Counted from the stretch's first letter, positions 8,902-17,454 are shown. The stretch: 23,948 bases of DNA from an uncultured Prevotellaceae bacterium (GCA_945787625.1 CALZJL010000006.1:1-23948); one strand, 5' to 3'. The notes: generated from the letters alone by a model not told the origin. Program-made: numbers and translations.

Positions 8902-10140
8902 ATGACTAACTGGAGCAGAGAAAATTTCAGAGAGAACGGATTCATGCAGGGCGATATGGTACTCTGGATGATATTCATATCCCTATGCCTGATATCAATC
9001 ATCGAGGTCTACAGCGCATCGAGCAACATGACATACTCCTCAGGACAGTACTGGGCACCAGTCATGCGCCACACCGTCTTCGTCGGTCTCGGCATTGCCT
9101 TCGCATGGATGCTCCACATGCTGCCCTGCAAGTTCTACAAACTGCTCGGCATTGTGATAATGTTCTTCTCATACATACTACTCATCTGGGCGTTCTGCTC
9201 TGGTAAAATCAATGGTGCAGCACGCTGGGTTGGCATCGGCGACATCAAGTTCCAGCCCAGCGAGATAGCCAAACTCGGACTGGTCACTACCACTGCATTC
9301 CTGCTCAGCACTTTCCGCGACAAGAAAGGTGCCAGCATGTTTGGCTTCAAGATAGCCTCTGCCAACATCGCCCTCACCCTCATGCTCATCGTCACTGAGA
9401 ACCTCAGTACCGCAGCAATCATCTTCCTCGTCATGCTCGCCATCTGCTTCTTTGCCCAAGCTCCATTCAAATGTCTCGCATGGATAGTGGGCGGCATCGC
9501 CATCATGGGCATCAGCGCACTCTTTCTCGCCAAGAGTATTCCCCAGTCCACCCTCGACGAATGGGCAAAGTCAGAAGGTCCTATACACCGAGTCCCCACA
9601 TGGGTCAACCGACTCAACAAAAACACCACCCTCCCCCAAGACCCACGCCAATACAACATCACCGAAGACATCCAAGTCACTCACGCACGCATCGCCGTAG
9701 GCACTTGCGGTATACTCGGCAAAGGCCCAGGCAACTCAGTGGAGCGAGACTACCTCCCCCACGCCGACAACGACTTTATCTATGCCATCATCATCGAGGA
9801 AGGCGGCATAATATTCGGTTCGTTCGTAATGTTCCTGTACCTGCTCCTACTATACCGCGCATATAGGATAGCTAACAAATGCAAATCCTTGTTCCCCACA
9901 TACCTCATCATGGGATTGGCTCTGATGATGGTCACTCAGGCCATGGTCAACATGGCCGTAGCTACAGGAGCCATGCCCGTCACCGGGCAGCCTCTCCCTC
10001 TCATCAGCCGAGGCGGCACAAGTACATTTGTCAACTGCGCCTACATAGGCATGATGCTCAGCGTGAGCCGCTCAGCAAAGATGGAGAAAGATCAAGAAGA
10101 CAGGACAGAAACCACAAACAATCCGACAACAGAGTCATGA
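8902..10140 (+). CDS. ftsW: Septal peptidoglycan glycosyltransferase FtsW (SEDS family)
   Basis: This 412-residue polytopic membrane protein polymerises lipid II at the septum together with FtsI. About ten hydrophobic helices are evident. SEDS motifs seen are WVGIGDIKFQPSEIAKL, NDFIYAIIIEEGG (D291 matches the conserved catalytic-region Asp) and TGQPLPLISRGGTS. The second reads IIEEGG where many bacteria have VIGEELG, and the third has SRGG for SYGG. Both are plausible Bacteroidota variants. It starts 11 nt after murD and its stop overlaps the murG ATG (ATGA). A second in-frame ATG 14 codons downstream would also fit the family. RodA is the alternative SEDS call, but the dcw position favours FtsW. 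Confidence 0.94.
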   Translation: MTNWSRENFRENGFMQGDMVLWMIFISLCLISIIEVYSASSNMTYSSGQYWAPVMRHTVFVGLGIAFAWMLHMLPCKFYKLLGIVIMFFSYILLIWAFCSGKINGAARWVGIGDIKFQPSEIAKLGLVTTTAFLLSTFRDKKGASMFGFKIASANIALTLMLIVTENLSTAAIIFLVMLAICFFAQAPFKCLAWIVGGIAIMGISALFLAKSIPQSTLDEWAKSEGPIHRVPTWVNRLNKNTTLPQDPRQYNITEDIQVTHARIAVGTCGILGKGPGNSVERDYLPHADNDFIYAIIIEEGGIIFGSFVMFLYLLLLYRAYRIANKCKSLFPTYLIMGLALMMVTQAMVNMAVATGAMPVTGQPLPLISRGGTSTFVNCAYIGMMLSVSRSAKMEKDQEDRTETTNNPTTES

Positions 10141-11249
10141 AAGAACCAAGAATCATCATCAGTGGAGGTGGCACCGGAGGCCACATTTTCCCAGCCATAA
10201 GCATAGCCAACGCCATCAAAGCCAAGTATCCGCAAGCCGAAATACTCTTCGTAGGTGCACAGGGGCGCATGGAGATGCAACGTGTACCTGCCGCAGGATA
10301 CAAGATAATAGGTCTCCCTGTACGAGGTCTCATACGCCCTCTTTGGACACTCAAGAACATCGGAGTGATGTGGGACTTCCTTCGCAGCAAAAGCAGAGTA
10401 AAAAAGATCATACGCGACTTCGCACCTCAAGTAGCCGTAGGCGTAGGAGGCTATGCCAGCGCTGCCACTCTCAACGCAGCCTACGACCTCGGCATACCTT
10501 GCCTCATACAAGAGCAAAACAGCTTCGCAGGCCTCACCAACAAGAGTCTCGGCAAGAAAGCCAGCAAGATATGTGTAGCCTACGAAGGCATGGGGCGGTT
10601 CTTTCCCTCCGACAAAATACTCCTCACTGGCAACCCTATACGACAGGACCTTCTCAACCCTGCCCTGACCAAGGAGCAAGCGGCACAAGAGTATGGTCTC
10701 GACCCTGCCATACCCACCATCCTCCTCGTCGGAGGTAGCCTCGGGGCTCGCACATTGAACCAAAGCGTACTCGCCAATCTCGACCGCATATCGAAAGCCC
10801 CTATACAATTTCTATGGCAGACAGGTGGCTACTACAGTCAGCAGATACGGCAGACACTCTCCGAACGAGGTACTCCGAGCAACATGATTGTCACCGACTT
10901 CATCAAGTCGATGGACAAGGCCTACAAGATAGCCGACCTCGTCATCAGCCGCGCAGGTGCGAGCACAATCAGCGAGCTATGTATGCTCGGCAAGCCCAGC
11001 ATCCTCGTCCCCAGCCCTAACGTGGCTGAAGACCACCAGACTTGCAATGCGATGGCTCTCGTCAACCGCGGTGCAGCCCTCATTGTCAAAGACGCCGATG
11101 CCCCAAGCTCCCTCATTCCTCTCGCTTTGCGCACTGTCACAAACCACGCTCAGCTTACCTCGCTCAGCCAGAATGCACACGACATGGCTCTCAAGGACTC
11201 AGCCGAAATCATCGCTGAAGAAGTCCTGAAATTAGCAGACATTCAATAA
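10137..11249 (+). CDS. murG: Lipid II synthase MurG (GlcNAc transferase)
   Basis: This 370-residue GT-B glycosyltransferase on the inner membrane face adds GlcNAc to lipid I. The N-terminal loop GGGTGGH is at residues 10-16. Further motifs are GVGGYAS, LIQEQNSFAG, the second-domain loop VGGSLGART, and the UDP-GlcNAc site ISRAGASTISEL with PSPNVAEDHQT. The frame stays open far upstream, but the ATG at 10137 gives the standard N-terminus and overlaps the ftsW stop by 4 nt, so it is chosen. Length fits the family. murC follows after 33 nt. Confidence 0.97.
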   Translation: MKEPRIIISGGGTGGHIFPAISIANAIKAKYPQAEILFVGAQGRMEMQRVPAAGYKIIGLPVRGLIRPLWTLKNIGVMWDFLRSKSRVKKIIRDFAPQVAVGVGGYASAATLNAAYDLGIPCLIQEQNSFAGLTNKSLGKKASKICVAYEGMGRFFPSDKILLTGNPIRQDLLNPALTKEQAAQEYGLDPAIPTILLVGGSLGARTLNQSVLANLDRISKAPIQFLWQTGGYYSQQIRQTLSERGTPSNMIVTDFIKSMDKAYKIADLVISRAGASTISELCMLGKPSILVPSPNVAEDHQTCNAMALVNRGAALIVKDADAPSSLIPLALRTVTNHAQLTSLSQNAHDMALKDSAEIIAEEVLKLADIQ

Positions 11250-11282
11250 CGACAAACATAACCCGACATACAGGCAATCACT

Positions 11283-12641
11283 ATGAAAGCAGTATACTTT
11301 ATTGGCATCGGCGGCATCGGAATGAGTGCCATAGCACGATACTTCCTCAACCAAGGCATCACAGTAGGCGGCTACGACCGTACTCCAAGCTCCCTGACCC
11401 GTGCTCTTGAGGCAGAAGGGGCACAAATACACTATACTGACGACATCAGCCTCATCCCCACTCCATGTAGGGACAAAGCCGAGACTCTTGTCATCTACAC
11501 CCCTGCCATACCCACGGATCACAGCGAGCTCCAATACTTCCGCAGCAACGGCTACGACCTACAAAAGCGCGCCCAAGTTCTCGGCACTCTTACACGCACC
11601 CTCAAAGGTCTCTGCGTAGCAGGCACCCACGGCAAGACCACGACATCGAGCATGGCAGCCCATATCCTACACCAGAGCCACATAGACTGCAACGCCTTTC
11701 TAGGCGGCATCACCAAGAACTACGGGACGAACTATATACTCTCAAAAGACAGTCCTTACGTAGTCATCGAGGCTGATGAATTTGACCGCTCTTTCCACTG
11801 GCTCACCCCTTGGGCCAGCGTCATCACATCGACCGACGCCGATCACCTCGACATCTACGGCACCGAGCAAGCCTACCTCGAGTCGTTCAGCAAATACAGC
11901 AGTCTGATACAACCCCAAGGATTCCTCGTCATGCACACTGGTCTGAAGATGCGCCCCGACACCCAGCCTGGTGTCACCACTTATACATACAGTCGCAACG
12001 AGGGTCAATTCCACGCCGACAACATCAAAATAGGCGATGGCCGTATCACCTTTGATCTCATCTCGCCTTTGGGCGACATACCCCACATTGAGCTCGGTGT
12101 ACCGGTAGCTATCAACATCGAAAACGGCATCGCTGCAATGGCACTGGCTCAGATAGCCGGAGCCACCCCCGACGAGATTCGCCAAGGCATGCTCACCTTC
12201 TCGGGCGTAGACCGCAGATTCGACTTCCACATACGCCGCTCTGACATGGCATACCTCTCAGACTATGCCCATCACCCTGCCGAGATACGCCAAAGCATAC
12301 TGAGTATCAAGCAGCTTTACCAAGGCCGCCGCATACGCGCCATCTTCCAACCTCACCTCTACACTCGCACGCGCGACTTCTACTCCCAGTTTGCGGACGC
12401 ACTCTCACTACTCGACGATGTCGTAATCATGGACATCTATCCTGCTCGCGAGCAGCCTATACCGGGTGTCAGCTCTGACCTCATCTATGACAACTTGCGC
12501 CCTGGCATCAGAAAGCAGAAGTGCAACAAAGAGCAGCTACTTGACATAGTCCGCCAGAAAGACTACGATGTACTCGTCACCCTCGGTGCAGGCGATATCG
12601 AAGACTACGCCCCACAAATCACTGACATACTCAACAGATAA
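11283..12641 (+). CDS. murC: UDP-N-acetylmuramate:L-alanine ligase
   Basis: This 452-residue cytoplasmic ligase attaches the first stem-peptide residue. The N-terminal nucleotide-fold motif FIGIGGIGMSAIA starts near residue 6. The ATP loop GTHGKTT is at 114-120, followed by EADEFDRSF, the TDADHLDIYG motif and DYAHHPAEI in domain 3. All are MurC-specific variants of the Mur ligase motifs, with His in the ATP loop. Length fits, and the start gives a complete family N-terminus. It lies 33 nt after murG and 20 nt before ftsQ. The usual later step catalysed by MurB is not encoded in the cluster. Confidence 0.97.
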   Translation: MKAVYFIGIGGIGMSAIARYFLNQGITVGGYDRTPSSLTRALEAEGAQIHYTDDISLIPTPCRDKAETLVIYTPAIPTDHSELQYFRSNGYDLQKRAQVLGTLTRTLKGLCVAGTHGKTTTSSMAAHILHQSHIDCNAFLGGITKNYGTNYILSKDSPYVVIEADEFDRSFHWLTPWASVITSTDADHLDIYGTEQAYLESFSKYSSLIQPQGFLVMHTGLKMRPDTQPGVTTYTYSRNEGQFHADNIKIGDGRITFDLISPLGDIPHIELGVPVAINIENGIAAMALAQIAGATPDEIRQGMLTFSGVDRRFDFHIRRSDMAYLSDYAHHPAEIRQSILSIKQLYQGRRIRAIFQPHLYTRTRDFYSQFADALSLLDDVVIMDIYPAREQPIPGVSSDLIYDNLRPGIRKQKCNKEQLLDIVRQKDYDVLVTLGAGDIEDYAPQITDILNR

Positions 12642-12661
12642 CCACCTCTATAGCTCTATAA

Positions 12662-13408
12662 ATGAAGACTGCCATCAAAATACTGATGCTCACTGCCGTT
12701 GCCGGCTACCTTATATTCGCCGTTGCCACACTATCACACAGCAACGACGACAAGATTTGTAGCGGCATCAAGATTGTCCTAAACAATACGACAAGAGACT
12801 GCTACATGACAGAAGGCTACGTCAGAGACATCATCACCCGACACAAGATATACCCCGAAGGTCAGAAACTCTCGCAGATCAACCTCAACGATATAGAGAC
12901 CGCTGTCAAGACGAGCCCCTACGTAGACTCTGTGCTCTGCTACTACACCCCCAAGGGTATTCTCTGCGTCAAGGTAAACCCCGTCAAGCCCATCATACAA
13001 ATCATCGCTTCCAACGGCCAACAGTACTACATGGACGACAAAGGCAAAGTCCTCCCCACCAGCGACTTCGATCTCGACCTTTGTCTCGCCACAGGAAACA
13101 TCACCCCTCAAACAGCCCGCACCGTACTACTCGACCTCGCACAATATCTCAACTCTCATAGCCCTTGGGACAAAGAGATCCAGCAAGTCAACGTCATCGA
13201 CCCCAACCACATATCTCTCACCGCCCTTACGGGTAGCCACAGCATCATGCTCGGTCCCCCTACCGACCTGGAAGAGAAATTCGACCGACTCACCATATTC
13301 TATAAAGAAGGACTCGACAAAGTAGGCTGGAACAAATATAAAGAAATCAACCTAAGCTTTGCAGACCAGGTAGTATGTACACGCACAGAAACAAGCAAGA
13401 AACGATAA
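12662..13408 (+). CDS. ftsQ: Cell division protein FtsQ/DivIB-like
   Basis: This is a 248-residue bitopic protein. A very short cytoplasmic end precedes one transmembrane helix (about residues 6-24). A POTRA-like segment follows (about 38-110, containing the TSPYVDSVLCYYTPKGIL-type strand pattern), and then a beta-rich domain. FtsQ scaffolds FtsL, FtsB and FtsWI at the septum. Overall similarity is modest, as usual, so the call leans on topology and on position between murC and ftsA. The protein is rich in Thr, Pro, Asp and Ile. Its sense strand is very C-rich (13201-13260 has 28 C and 9 G), part of a regional trend. Confidence 0.88.
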   Translation: MKTAIKILMLTAVAGYLIFAVATLSHSNDDKICSGIKIVLNNTTRDCYMTEGYVRDIITRHKIYPEGQKLSQINLNDIETAVKTSPYVDSVLCYYTPKGILCVKVNPVKPIIQIIASNGQQYYMDDKGKVLPTSDFDLDLCLATGNITPQTARTVLLDLAQYLNSHSPWDKEIQQVNVIDPNHISLTALTGSHSIMLGPPTDLEEKFDRLTIFYKEGLDKVGWNKYKEINLSFADQVVCTRTETSKKR

Positions 13409-13437
13409 CAAGAAACCCTCAAACACACCTACACAGT

Positions 13438-14766
13438 ATGGCATCAGAAAAAGAAATCATTGTAGCCCTCGAGCTCGCGACAACCTCTATCCGCGCCATC
13501 GCAGGACAAAGGCTTGCCGACGGCACCATGCAAATCCTCGCCTATTCGGAAGAAAGTGCTAACAACTGCATACGCAAAGGCATCATCGACAACATCGACA
13601 AGACCACCCAAGCCATATCACGAGTACTCGGGCAGATTAGTCTCCAACTCGGACGCACAGTATCACGAGTATACGTAGGTTTGGGCGGACAGTCCCTCCA
13701 CACCATACTCAACCCTGTACAGCGTACCTTTGCCGAGAAGACCCAAATCACCGCAGGCATGATCGATCAGCTCATGGACACCAACCGCGGCGTCGTCTAT
13801 ACCGACTCAAAGATACTCGAAGTCATACCACAAGAATACAAAGTTGGCAATCGCCCCGTACTCGATGTCGTAGGCATGCAGGTAGACCAACTCGAAGCTC
13901 GTTTCCTCAATGTCGTTGCCCGTACCACCCTGTCCGAGAACATCGAGAAATGCGTACGCGGAGCAGGACTTGACATCGCCGAGCTTCTCATAGCTCCCCT
14001 CACCCTCGCCGACACCCAGCTCAGTGCCAGCGAGAAACGCTCTGGCTGCGCCCTTGTGGACATCGGTGCTGATACCACCACCATCAGCATCTACACCAAC
14101 AACATTCTGCGCAAACTCACAGTCATCCCCCTCGGAGGTCACAACATCACCAACGACATCTCCACCTGCCTTACCGTCGAACACGACGAAGCCGAAAACC
14201 TCAAGATACGCTGGGGTAGCGCATGGCTCAACGACCGCGACAAGGCTCGTAGCAACACCATCAAGCTCTCACACGAGCGAGACATCAACGAAGAATCGCT
14301 CTGCGAGATTGTCGAAGCCCGTACCGAAGAGATACTCATGAACATCTGGAAGCAGATTGAGCAAGACATCGAAAAGCTCACCTCAGGTATAGTCTTTGTA
14401 GGAGGCGGAGCCCAGATGCGTTCGCTCGCCGAAGCCTTCCAAAACTATACCAGCCACAACAAGCACGTACGATTCGCCAAAGGTCTCCCCAGTGACGTCA
14501 CCACCAAAGGCGGCCAGAGCATAGCCGACAACGGACGTATGTACACCATCATGTCTCTCCTCGTCCACGGCGACCAGAACTGCGTACGCACCGAAAGCAC
14601 CATCGTTGAGCCTGGTCCATCAGTCTCCGCCGAGCCCGATCCCATCCCAGAAGACAACGAGACTCAAGCCCTCGACAACGTGAGTCAGGAGACAAAGCCC
14701 ACCAACAAGAAAAAATTTACAAGCAAGCTCTGGGAAGTCATCAAAGCCTCCCTCACCGACGAATAA
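13438..14766 (+). CDS. ftsA: Cell division actin-like protein FtsA
   Basis: This 442-residue actin-fold ATPase tethers FtsZ filaments to the membrane. The N-terminal phosphate loop region reads IVALELATTSIRAIAG. The SHS2/1C region follows with YVGLGG, then the second phosphate motif LVDIGADTTTISIY and the adenosine motif IVFVGGGAQM. The last 15-20 residues (KFTSKLWEVIKASL) form an amphipathic helix suited to membrane binding, after an acidic, Pro-rich linker. The frame opens 63 nt earlier, inside ftsQ. The ATG at 13438 gives the family start MASEKEIIVAL and a 29-nt gap, so it is preferred. Confidence 0.95.
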   Translation: MASEKEIIVALELATTSIRAIAGQRLADGTMQILAYSEESANNCIRKGIIDNIDKTTQAISRVLGQISLQLGRTVSRVYVGLGGQSLHTILNPVQRTFAEKTQITAGMIDQLMDTNRGVVYTDSKILEVIPQEYKVGNRPVLDVVGMQVDQLEARFLNVVARTTLSENIEKCVRGAGLDIAELLIAPLTLADTQLSASEKRSGCALVDIGADTTTISIYTNNILRKLTVIPLGGHNITNDISTCLTVEHDEAENLKIRWGSAWLNDRDKARSNTIKLSHERDINEESLCEIVEARTEEILMNIWKQIEQDIEKLTSGIVFVGGGAQMRSLAEAFQNYTSHNKHVRFAKGLPSDVTTKGGQSIADNGRMYTIMSLLVHGDQNCVRTESTIVEPGPSVSAEPDPIPEDNETQALDNVSQETKPTNKKKFTSKLWEVIKASLTDE

Positions 14767-14797
14767 CCCCCACAACCCGTAAAAATACAAAAACACT

Positions 14798-16039
14798 ATG
14801 TCAGACAAACATCAGGATATAAATTTCGATATGGGACTCCCCCTCGTAGACCTCCCACAGACCAACAACTGCATCATCAAAGTCATCGGCGTAGGCGGTG
14901 GCGGCGGCAACGCCGTCAACCACATGTACCGCGAAGGCATACACGATGTGTCCTACATCGTATGCAACACTGACAAGAAAGCACTTGATGACTCTGCTGT
15001 CCCCAACCACCTCCAGCTCGGCAACGACGGACTCGGTGCAGGCAACCGACCTGAGAAAGCCCGTCAAGCTGCTGAGGAAAGCATGGACGCTATCAAAGAA
15101 ATGCTTGCCGACGGCACACGCATGGTATTCATCACTGCTGGCATGGGCGGAGGCACAGGTACGGGTGCAGCCCCTATCATAGCCCGCTGCGCCAAAGAGG
15201 CTGGTATCCTCACCGTAGGCATCGTCACCATACCTTTCAAGTTCGAAGGCATCAAGAAGATCAACCAAGCCCTCGATGGCGTCGAAGAGATTTCTAAACA
15301 CGTTGACGCCCTCCTCGTCATCAACAACGAGCGTCTCCGCGAGATATACCCGGAGCTCACCGTCATCAACGCATTTGCCAAGGCTGATGACACCCTCTCG
15401 ACCGCAGCCAAGTCCATTGCCGAGATCATCACCATGCACGGTATTATCAATCTCGACTTCCAGGATGTCACCACCGTACTGAAAGACGGAGGTGTCGCCA
15501 TCATGTCAACTGGCTTCGGCGAAGGCGAGAATCGTGTCACAAAAGCCATAAACGAAGCACTCAATTCACCCCTTCTCAACCATAACGACATCTATAACTC
15601 CAAGAAGATACTCCTCAACATCAACTTCTGCGCCGACAAAGACCATGACTCCCTCATGATGGAAGAGATGAACGAGATTCATGACTTCATGGGCAAGTTT
15701 GATCAGGAAGTCGAAGTCAAGTGGGGGCTTGCCACTGATCCCAGTCTCGAGAACCGCGTCAAGATTACGCTCCTCGCCACAGGATTCGGACTACAGAACA
15801 TCAGCGGCATGAGCCAGCGAGAGCAAGAGAAAGCCAAGAAAATCAGTGAAGAGGACGATCGTCACGCAGACATACGCGACATCTACTACGGCTCCAACGA
15901 TAAAGACCAGCGCCGCCGCCGAAACAACATCTTCGTCTACAAACCAGAAGAAATGGACGACGAAGACATCATCTCACGCGTAGACGCTACCCCCGCCATA
16001 CGCCGCACCAAAGACGAGCTCAATCGCATGCGCGAATAA
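14798..16039 (+). CDS. ftsZ: Cell division GTPase FtsZ
   Basis: This 413-residue tubulin homologue assembles the Z-ring. The nucleotide-binding motif VIGVGGGGGNA lies near residue 30, the tubulin signature GGGTGTG is at 117-123, and the catalytic T7-type loop (LDFQDV) follows. The C-terminal linker is short (roughly residues 345-385) and highly charged. The tail includes ATPAIRRTKDELNR, which resembles the conserved peptide (often PAFLRR-like) that binds FtsA. The start lies 31 nt after ftsA, preceded by an A-rich stretch without a Shine-Dalgarno sequence. It is the last gene of the cluster. Only 10 nt separate its stop from the end of recO on the other strand, and no terminator is seen. Confidence 0.97.
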   Translation: MSDKHQDINFDMGLPLVDLPQTNNCIIKVIGVGGGGGNAVNHMYREGIHDVSYIVCNTDKKALDDSAVPNHLQLGNDGLGAGNRPEKARQAAEESMDAIKEMLADGTRMVFITAGMGGGTGTGAAPIIARCAKEAGILTVGIVTIPFKFEGIKKINQALDGVEEISKHVDALLVINNERLREIYPELTVINAFAKADDTLSTAAKSIAEIITMHGIINLDFQDVTTVLKDGGVAIMSTGFGEGENRVTKAINEALNSPLLNHNDIYNSKKILLNINFCADKDHDSLMMEEMNEIHDFMGKFDQEVEVKWGLATDPSLENRVKITLLATGFGLQNISGMSQREQEKAKKISEEDDRHADIRDIYYGSNDKDQRRRRNNIFVYKPEEMDDEDIISRVDATPAIRRTKDELNRMRE

Positions 16040-16049
16040 GGTTAGGTTT

Positions 16050-16790
16050 TCAATCAAAGATCTCACCCAGCACATCAAGACCGCGAATCACCCCAAACGC
16101 CGGCACATGCAGACGATAATAACACACAATAACGTCAAGCATGCGCCGGCGCTCTGTTCTCGACAAGCGCACACGATGCATCTGCATGTAATCCATGCCC
16201 AACAACACGGGAAGCAACCTCGACTCCTCACCACCCAGATACTGCCCATGCGCTGGCACCGACGAGACGAAACATCCGTTCATCATGTCAAAAAACACAT
16301 CACCTTCACTCACCACAGATTTAGACACACCCATCACATTAGGCCAAAAACCTAAAAAACGTGTAAGTCTCATGAGTAATACCAAGTGAAACGATGCATA
16401 CCCCTCAGTGGCCTCATCATACCAACGTAACGAATTGAGCAGGAAATCATACAACGGCTCATTCACTCCCTCCCCCTTAAGCGCGTGCGACAAAAACTCT
16501 CCTAAAAACAAAACCACCACCATCTTGACAGGGTGAAATGTCATACTCCCCCAAGCAAAAGCCAGACGCGCTTCCCTCACTGACTGAACATCACGCCCAA
16601 CACGCCAGTCCACTTCCAAATCCACCACCGACAAAACTTGCCACAGAGCCCTCGCTCCTCCTCTGCGCGCAGACTTCGACACCCTCACCCCACACGACAC
16701 AACCCCCAAGTCCCTCGTAAACAAAGTCACGAGCAGACGACTGTCAGCCACCCACACCGAGCGCAACACTATACCCTGAGTTCCTACCAT
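16050..16790 (-). CDS. recO: DNA repair protein RecO
   Basis: This 246-residue protein mediates RecA loading and strand annealing in the RecFOR pathway. The N-terminal OB-fold part begins MVGTQGIVLRSVWVADSR, matching the family start, and runs to about residue 80. A helical domain with LLMRLTRFLGFWP in the middle follows. No CxxC zinc motif is visible. The frame is open 41 codons further upstream to 16913, but that would overlap the tRNA promoter, so the ATG at 16790 is chosen. A near-consensus TATTTTCG (minus strand, 16807-16800) may be its promoter. The protein is unusually rich in Val, Arg, Gly and Trp, reflecting the C-rich plus strand here. Overall similarity is moderate. Confidence 0.85.
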   Translation of the reverse strand: MVGTQGIVLRSVWVADSRLLVTLFTRDLGVVSCGVRVSKSARRGGARALWQVLSVVDLEVDWRVGRDVQSVREARLAFAWGSMTFHPVKMVVVLFLGEFLSHALKGEGVNEPLYDFLLNSLRWYDEATEGYASFHLVLLMRLTRFLGFWPNVMGVSKSVVSEGDVFFDMMNGCFVSSVPAHGQYLGGEESRLLPVLLGMDYMQMHRVRLSRTERRRMLDVIVCYYRLHVPAFGVIRGLDVLGEIFD

Positions 16791-16879
16791 AAAACGATAC
16801 GAAAATACACAAAAACCCCTACAAAACCAGCGCAATCTCACAAAAAAACACCACAAAGGGCACTTTTTCTTCAAAAAAT

Positions 16880-16910
16880 TTTGATATTTCAAAATAACGT
16901 CATACCTTTG
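16880..16910 (+). promoter_or_regulatory. Promoter of tRNA-Glu (and probably rpsT)
   Basis: TTTG at 16880-16883, a 19-nt spacer, and TACCTTTG at 16903-16910 give a textbook Bacteroidota promoter. The tRNA begins 22 nt downstream. The -33 box lies inside a 7-bp inverted repeat, ATTTTGA (16878-16884) and TCAAAAT (16889-16895). No separate promoter is seen before rpsT, so both genes probably share this one. Confidence 0.75.
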
Positions 16911-16932
16911 CACCGCAATTATGCAAGGTAGC

Positions 16933-17004
16933 GGCGCGTTCGTCTATCGGTTAGGACGAGAGATTTTCATTCTCTAAAGAGGGGTTCGATTCCCCTACGT
17001 GCTA
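16933..17004 (+). tRNA. tRNA-Glu(UUC)
   Basis: A complete cloverleaf can be folded. The acceptor arm pairs 16933-16939 with 16997-17003, including two G-U pairs. The D stem pairs 16942-16945 with 16954-16957. The anticodon stem pairs AGAGA with TCTCT around loop TTTTCAT, with anticodon TTC at 16966-16968. The T stem pairs AGGGG with CCCCT around loop TTCGATT. The discriminator base is A17004. The 3' CCA is not encoded (CAA follows), so it must be added after transcription. A strong promoter lies directly upstream and rpsT follows 98 nt later. Confidence 0.97.
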
Positions 17005-17023
17005 CAAAGACCCAAGGAGATAG

Positions 17024-17080
17024 GTGCGAGGCCAGGAAGCCATGCCACATCAGACTCCGCTTAAAAACTACAATTTTTAA
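17024..17080 (+). CDS. Possible 18-codon leader peptide before rpsT
   Basis: In the 98-nt tRNA-rpsT spacer, AAGGAG (17014-17019) stands 4 nt before a GTG that opens an 18-codon frame ending in TAA at 17078-17080, 22 nt before the rpsT start. The frame would read [19 protein letters not shown] strong Shine-Dalgarno sequence is unusual in this phylum, which makes the match noticeable. One short frame can arise by chance, and the segment could instead be a structured RNA leader or a processing region. This is an inference only. Confidence 0.25.
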   Translation: MRGQEAMPHQTPLKNYNF

Positions 17081-17102
17081 CAACAAAAAACACAAAACAC
17101 AA

Positions 17103-17357
17103 ATGGCAAACCACAAGTCATCACTGAAGAGAATCCGTCAGGAGCAAAAGAGAAGACTCCACAATCGCTATTATGCCAAGACTATGCGCAACGCGGTACG
17201 TCGTCTGCGCGCCACTACAGACAAAGCCGAGGCCGTAGCACTCTACCCCAGCGTACAGAAAGCCCTCGACAAGCTTGCAAAGCGCGGTATTATCCATACC
17301 AACAAGGCTGCAAACCTCAAGTCAAAACTTGCAAAGCACATACAGAAACTCGCGTAA
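17103..17357 (+). CDS. rpsT: 30S ribosomal protein bS20
   Basis: This small basic protein of 84 residues binds 16S rRNA in the body of the 30S subunit. The family start [13 protein letters not shown] is present, followed by the long helical Lys/Arg-rich body with a [21 protein letters not shown] end. Length fits the family (about 84-88). It is probably transcribed with tRNA-Glu from the promoter at 16880 and ends at a strong hairpin 36 nt downstream. The leader is A-rich just before the ATG, as expected in Bacteroidota. Its base composition is more balanced than that of its neighbours. Confidence 0.97.
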   Translation: MANHKSSLKRIRQEQKRRLHNRYYAKTMRNAVRRLRATTDKAEAVALYPSVQKALDKLAKRGIIHTNKAANLKSKLAKHIQKLA

Positions 17358-17393
17358 ACGACGAGACAACACGCACAAATATAACAAAACAGA

Positions 17394-17438
17394 AGCAACC
17401 TTCCCATCGTCAGAGAAATGGAAAGGTTGCTTTCCGTT
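17394..17438 (+). terminator. Transcription terminator after rpsT
   Basis: AGCAACCTT (17394-17402) pairs perfectly with AAGGTTGCT (17423-17431). After one C/A mismatch, CCAT pairs with ATGG, closing a 10-nt loop. TTCCGTTT follows. The 13-bp stem and T-rich end indicate an intrinsic terminator for the tRNA-rpsT transcript. The hairpin ends 23 nt before the ribF start, so it could also limit read-through into ribF. Confidence 0.75.
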
Positions 17439-17454
17439 TGAGATAGACAAAACC

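Noticed and set aside
9879..10136. Upstream extension of the murG frame into ftsW
   Set aside because: The extension is an out-of-frame reading of ftsW. The ATG at 10137 gives the standard MurG N-terminus and a 4-nt overlap.
13353..13361. TAAGCTTTG inside the end of ftsQ, similar to a TAnnTTTG promoter box before ftsA
   Set aside because: It has three bases instead of two between TA and TTTG, lies in coding sequence and has no good -33 partner.
16791..16913. 41-codon N-terminal extension of recO
   Set aside because: The upstream ATG would place the start opposite the tRNA promoter, and the extra residues do not resemble RecO. The family start is at 16790.
17275..17454. Upstream extension of the ribF frame into rpsT
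   Set aside because: It reads through rpsT and its terminator hairpin. The nucleotidyltransferase domain begins right after ATG 17455.
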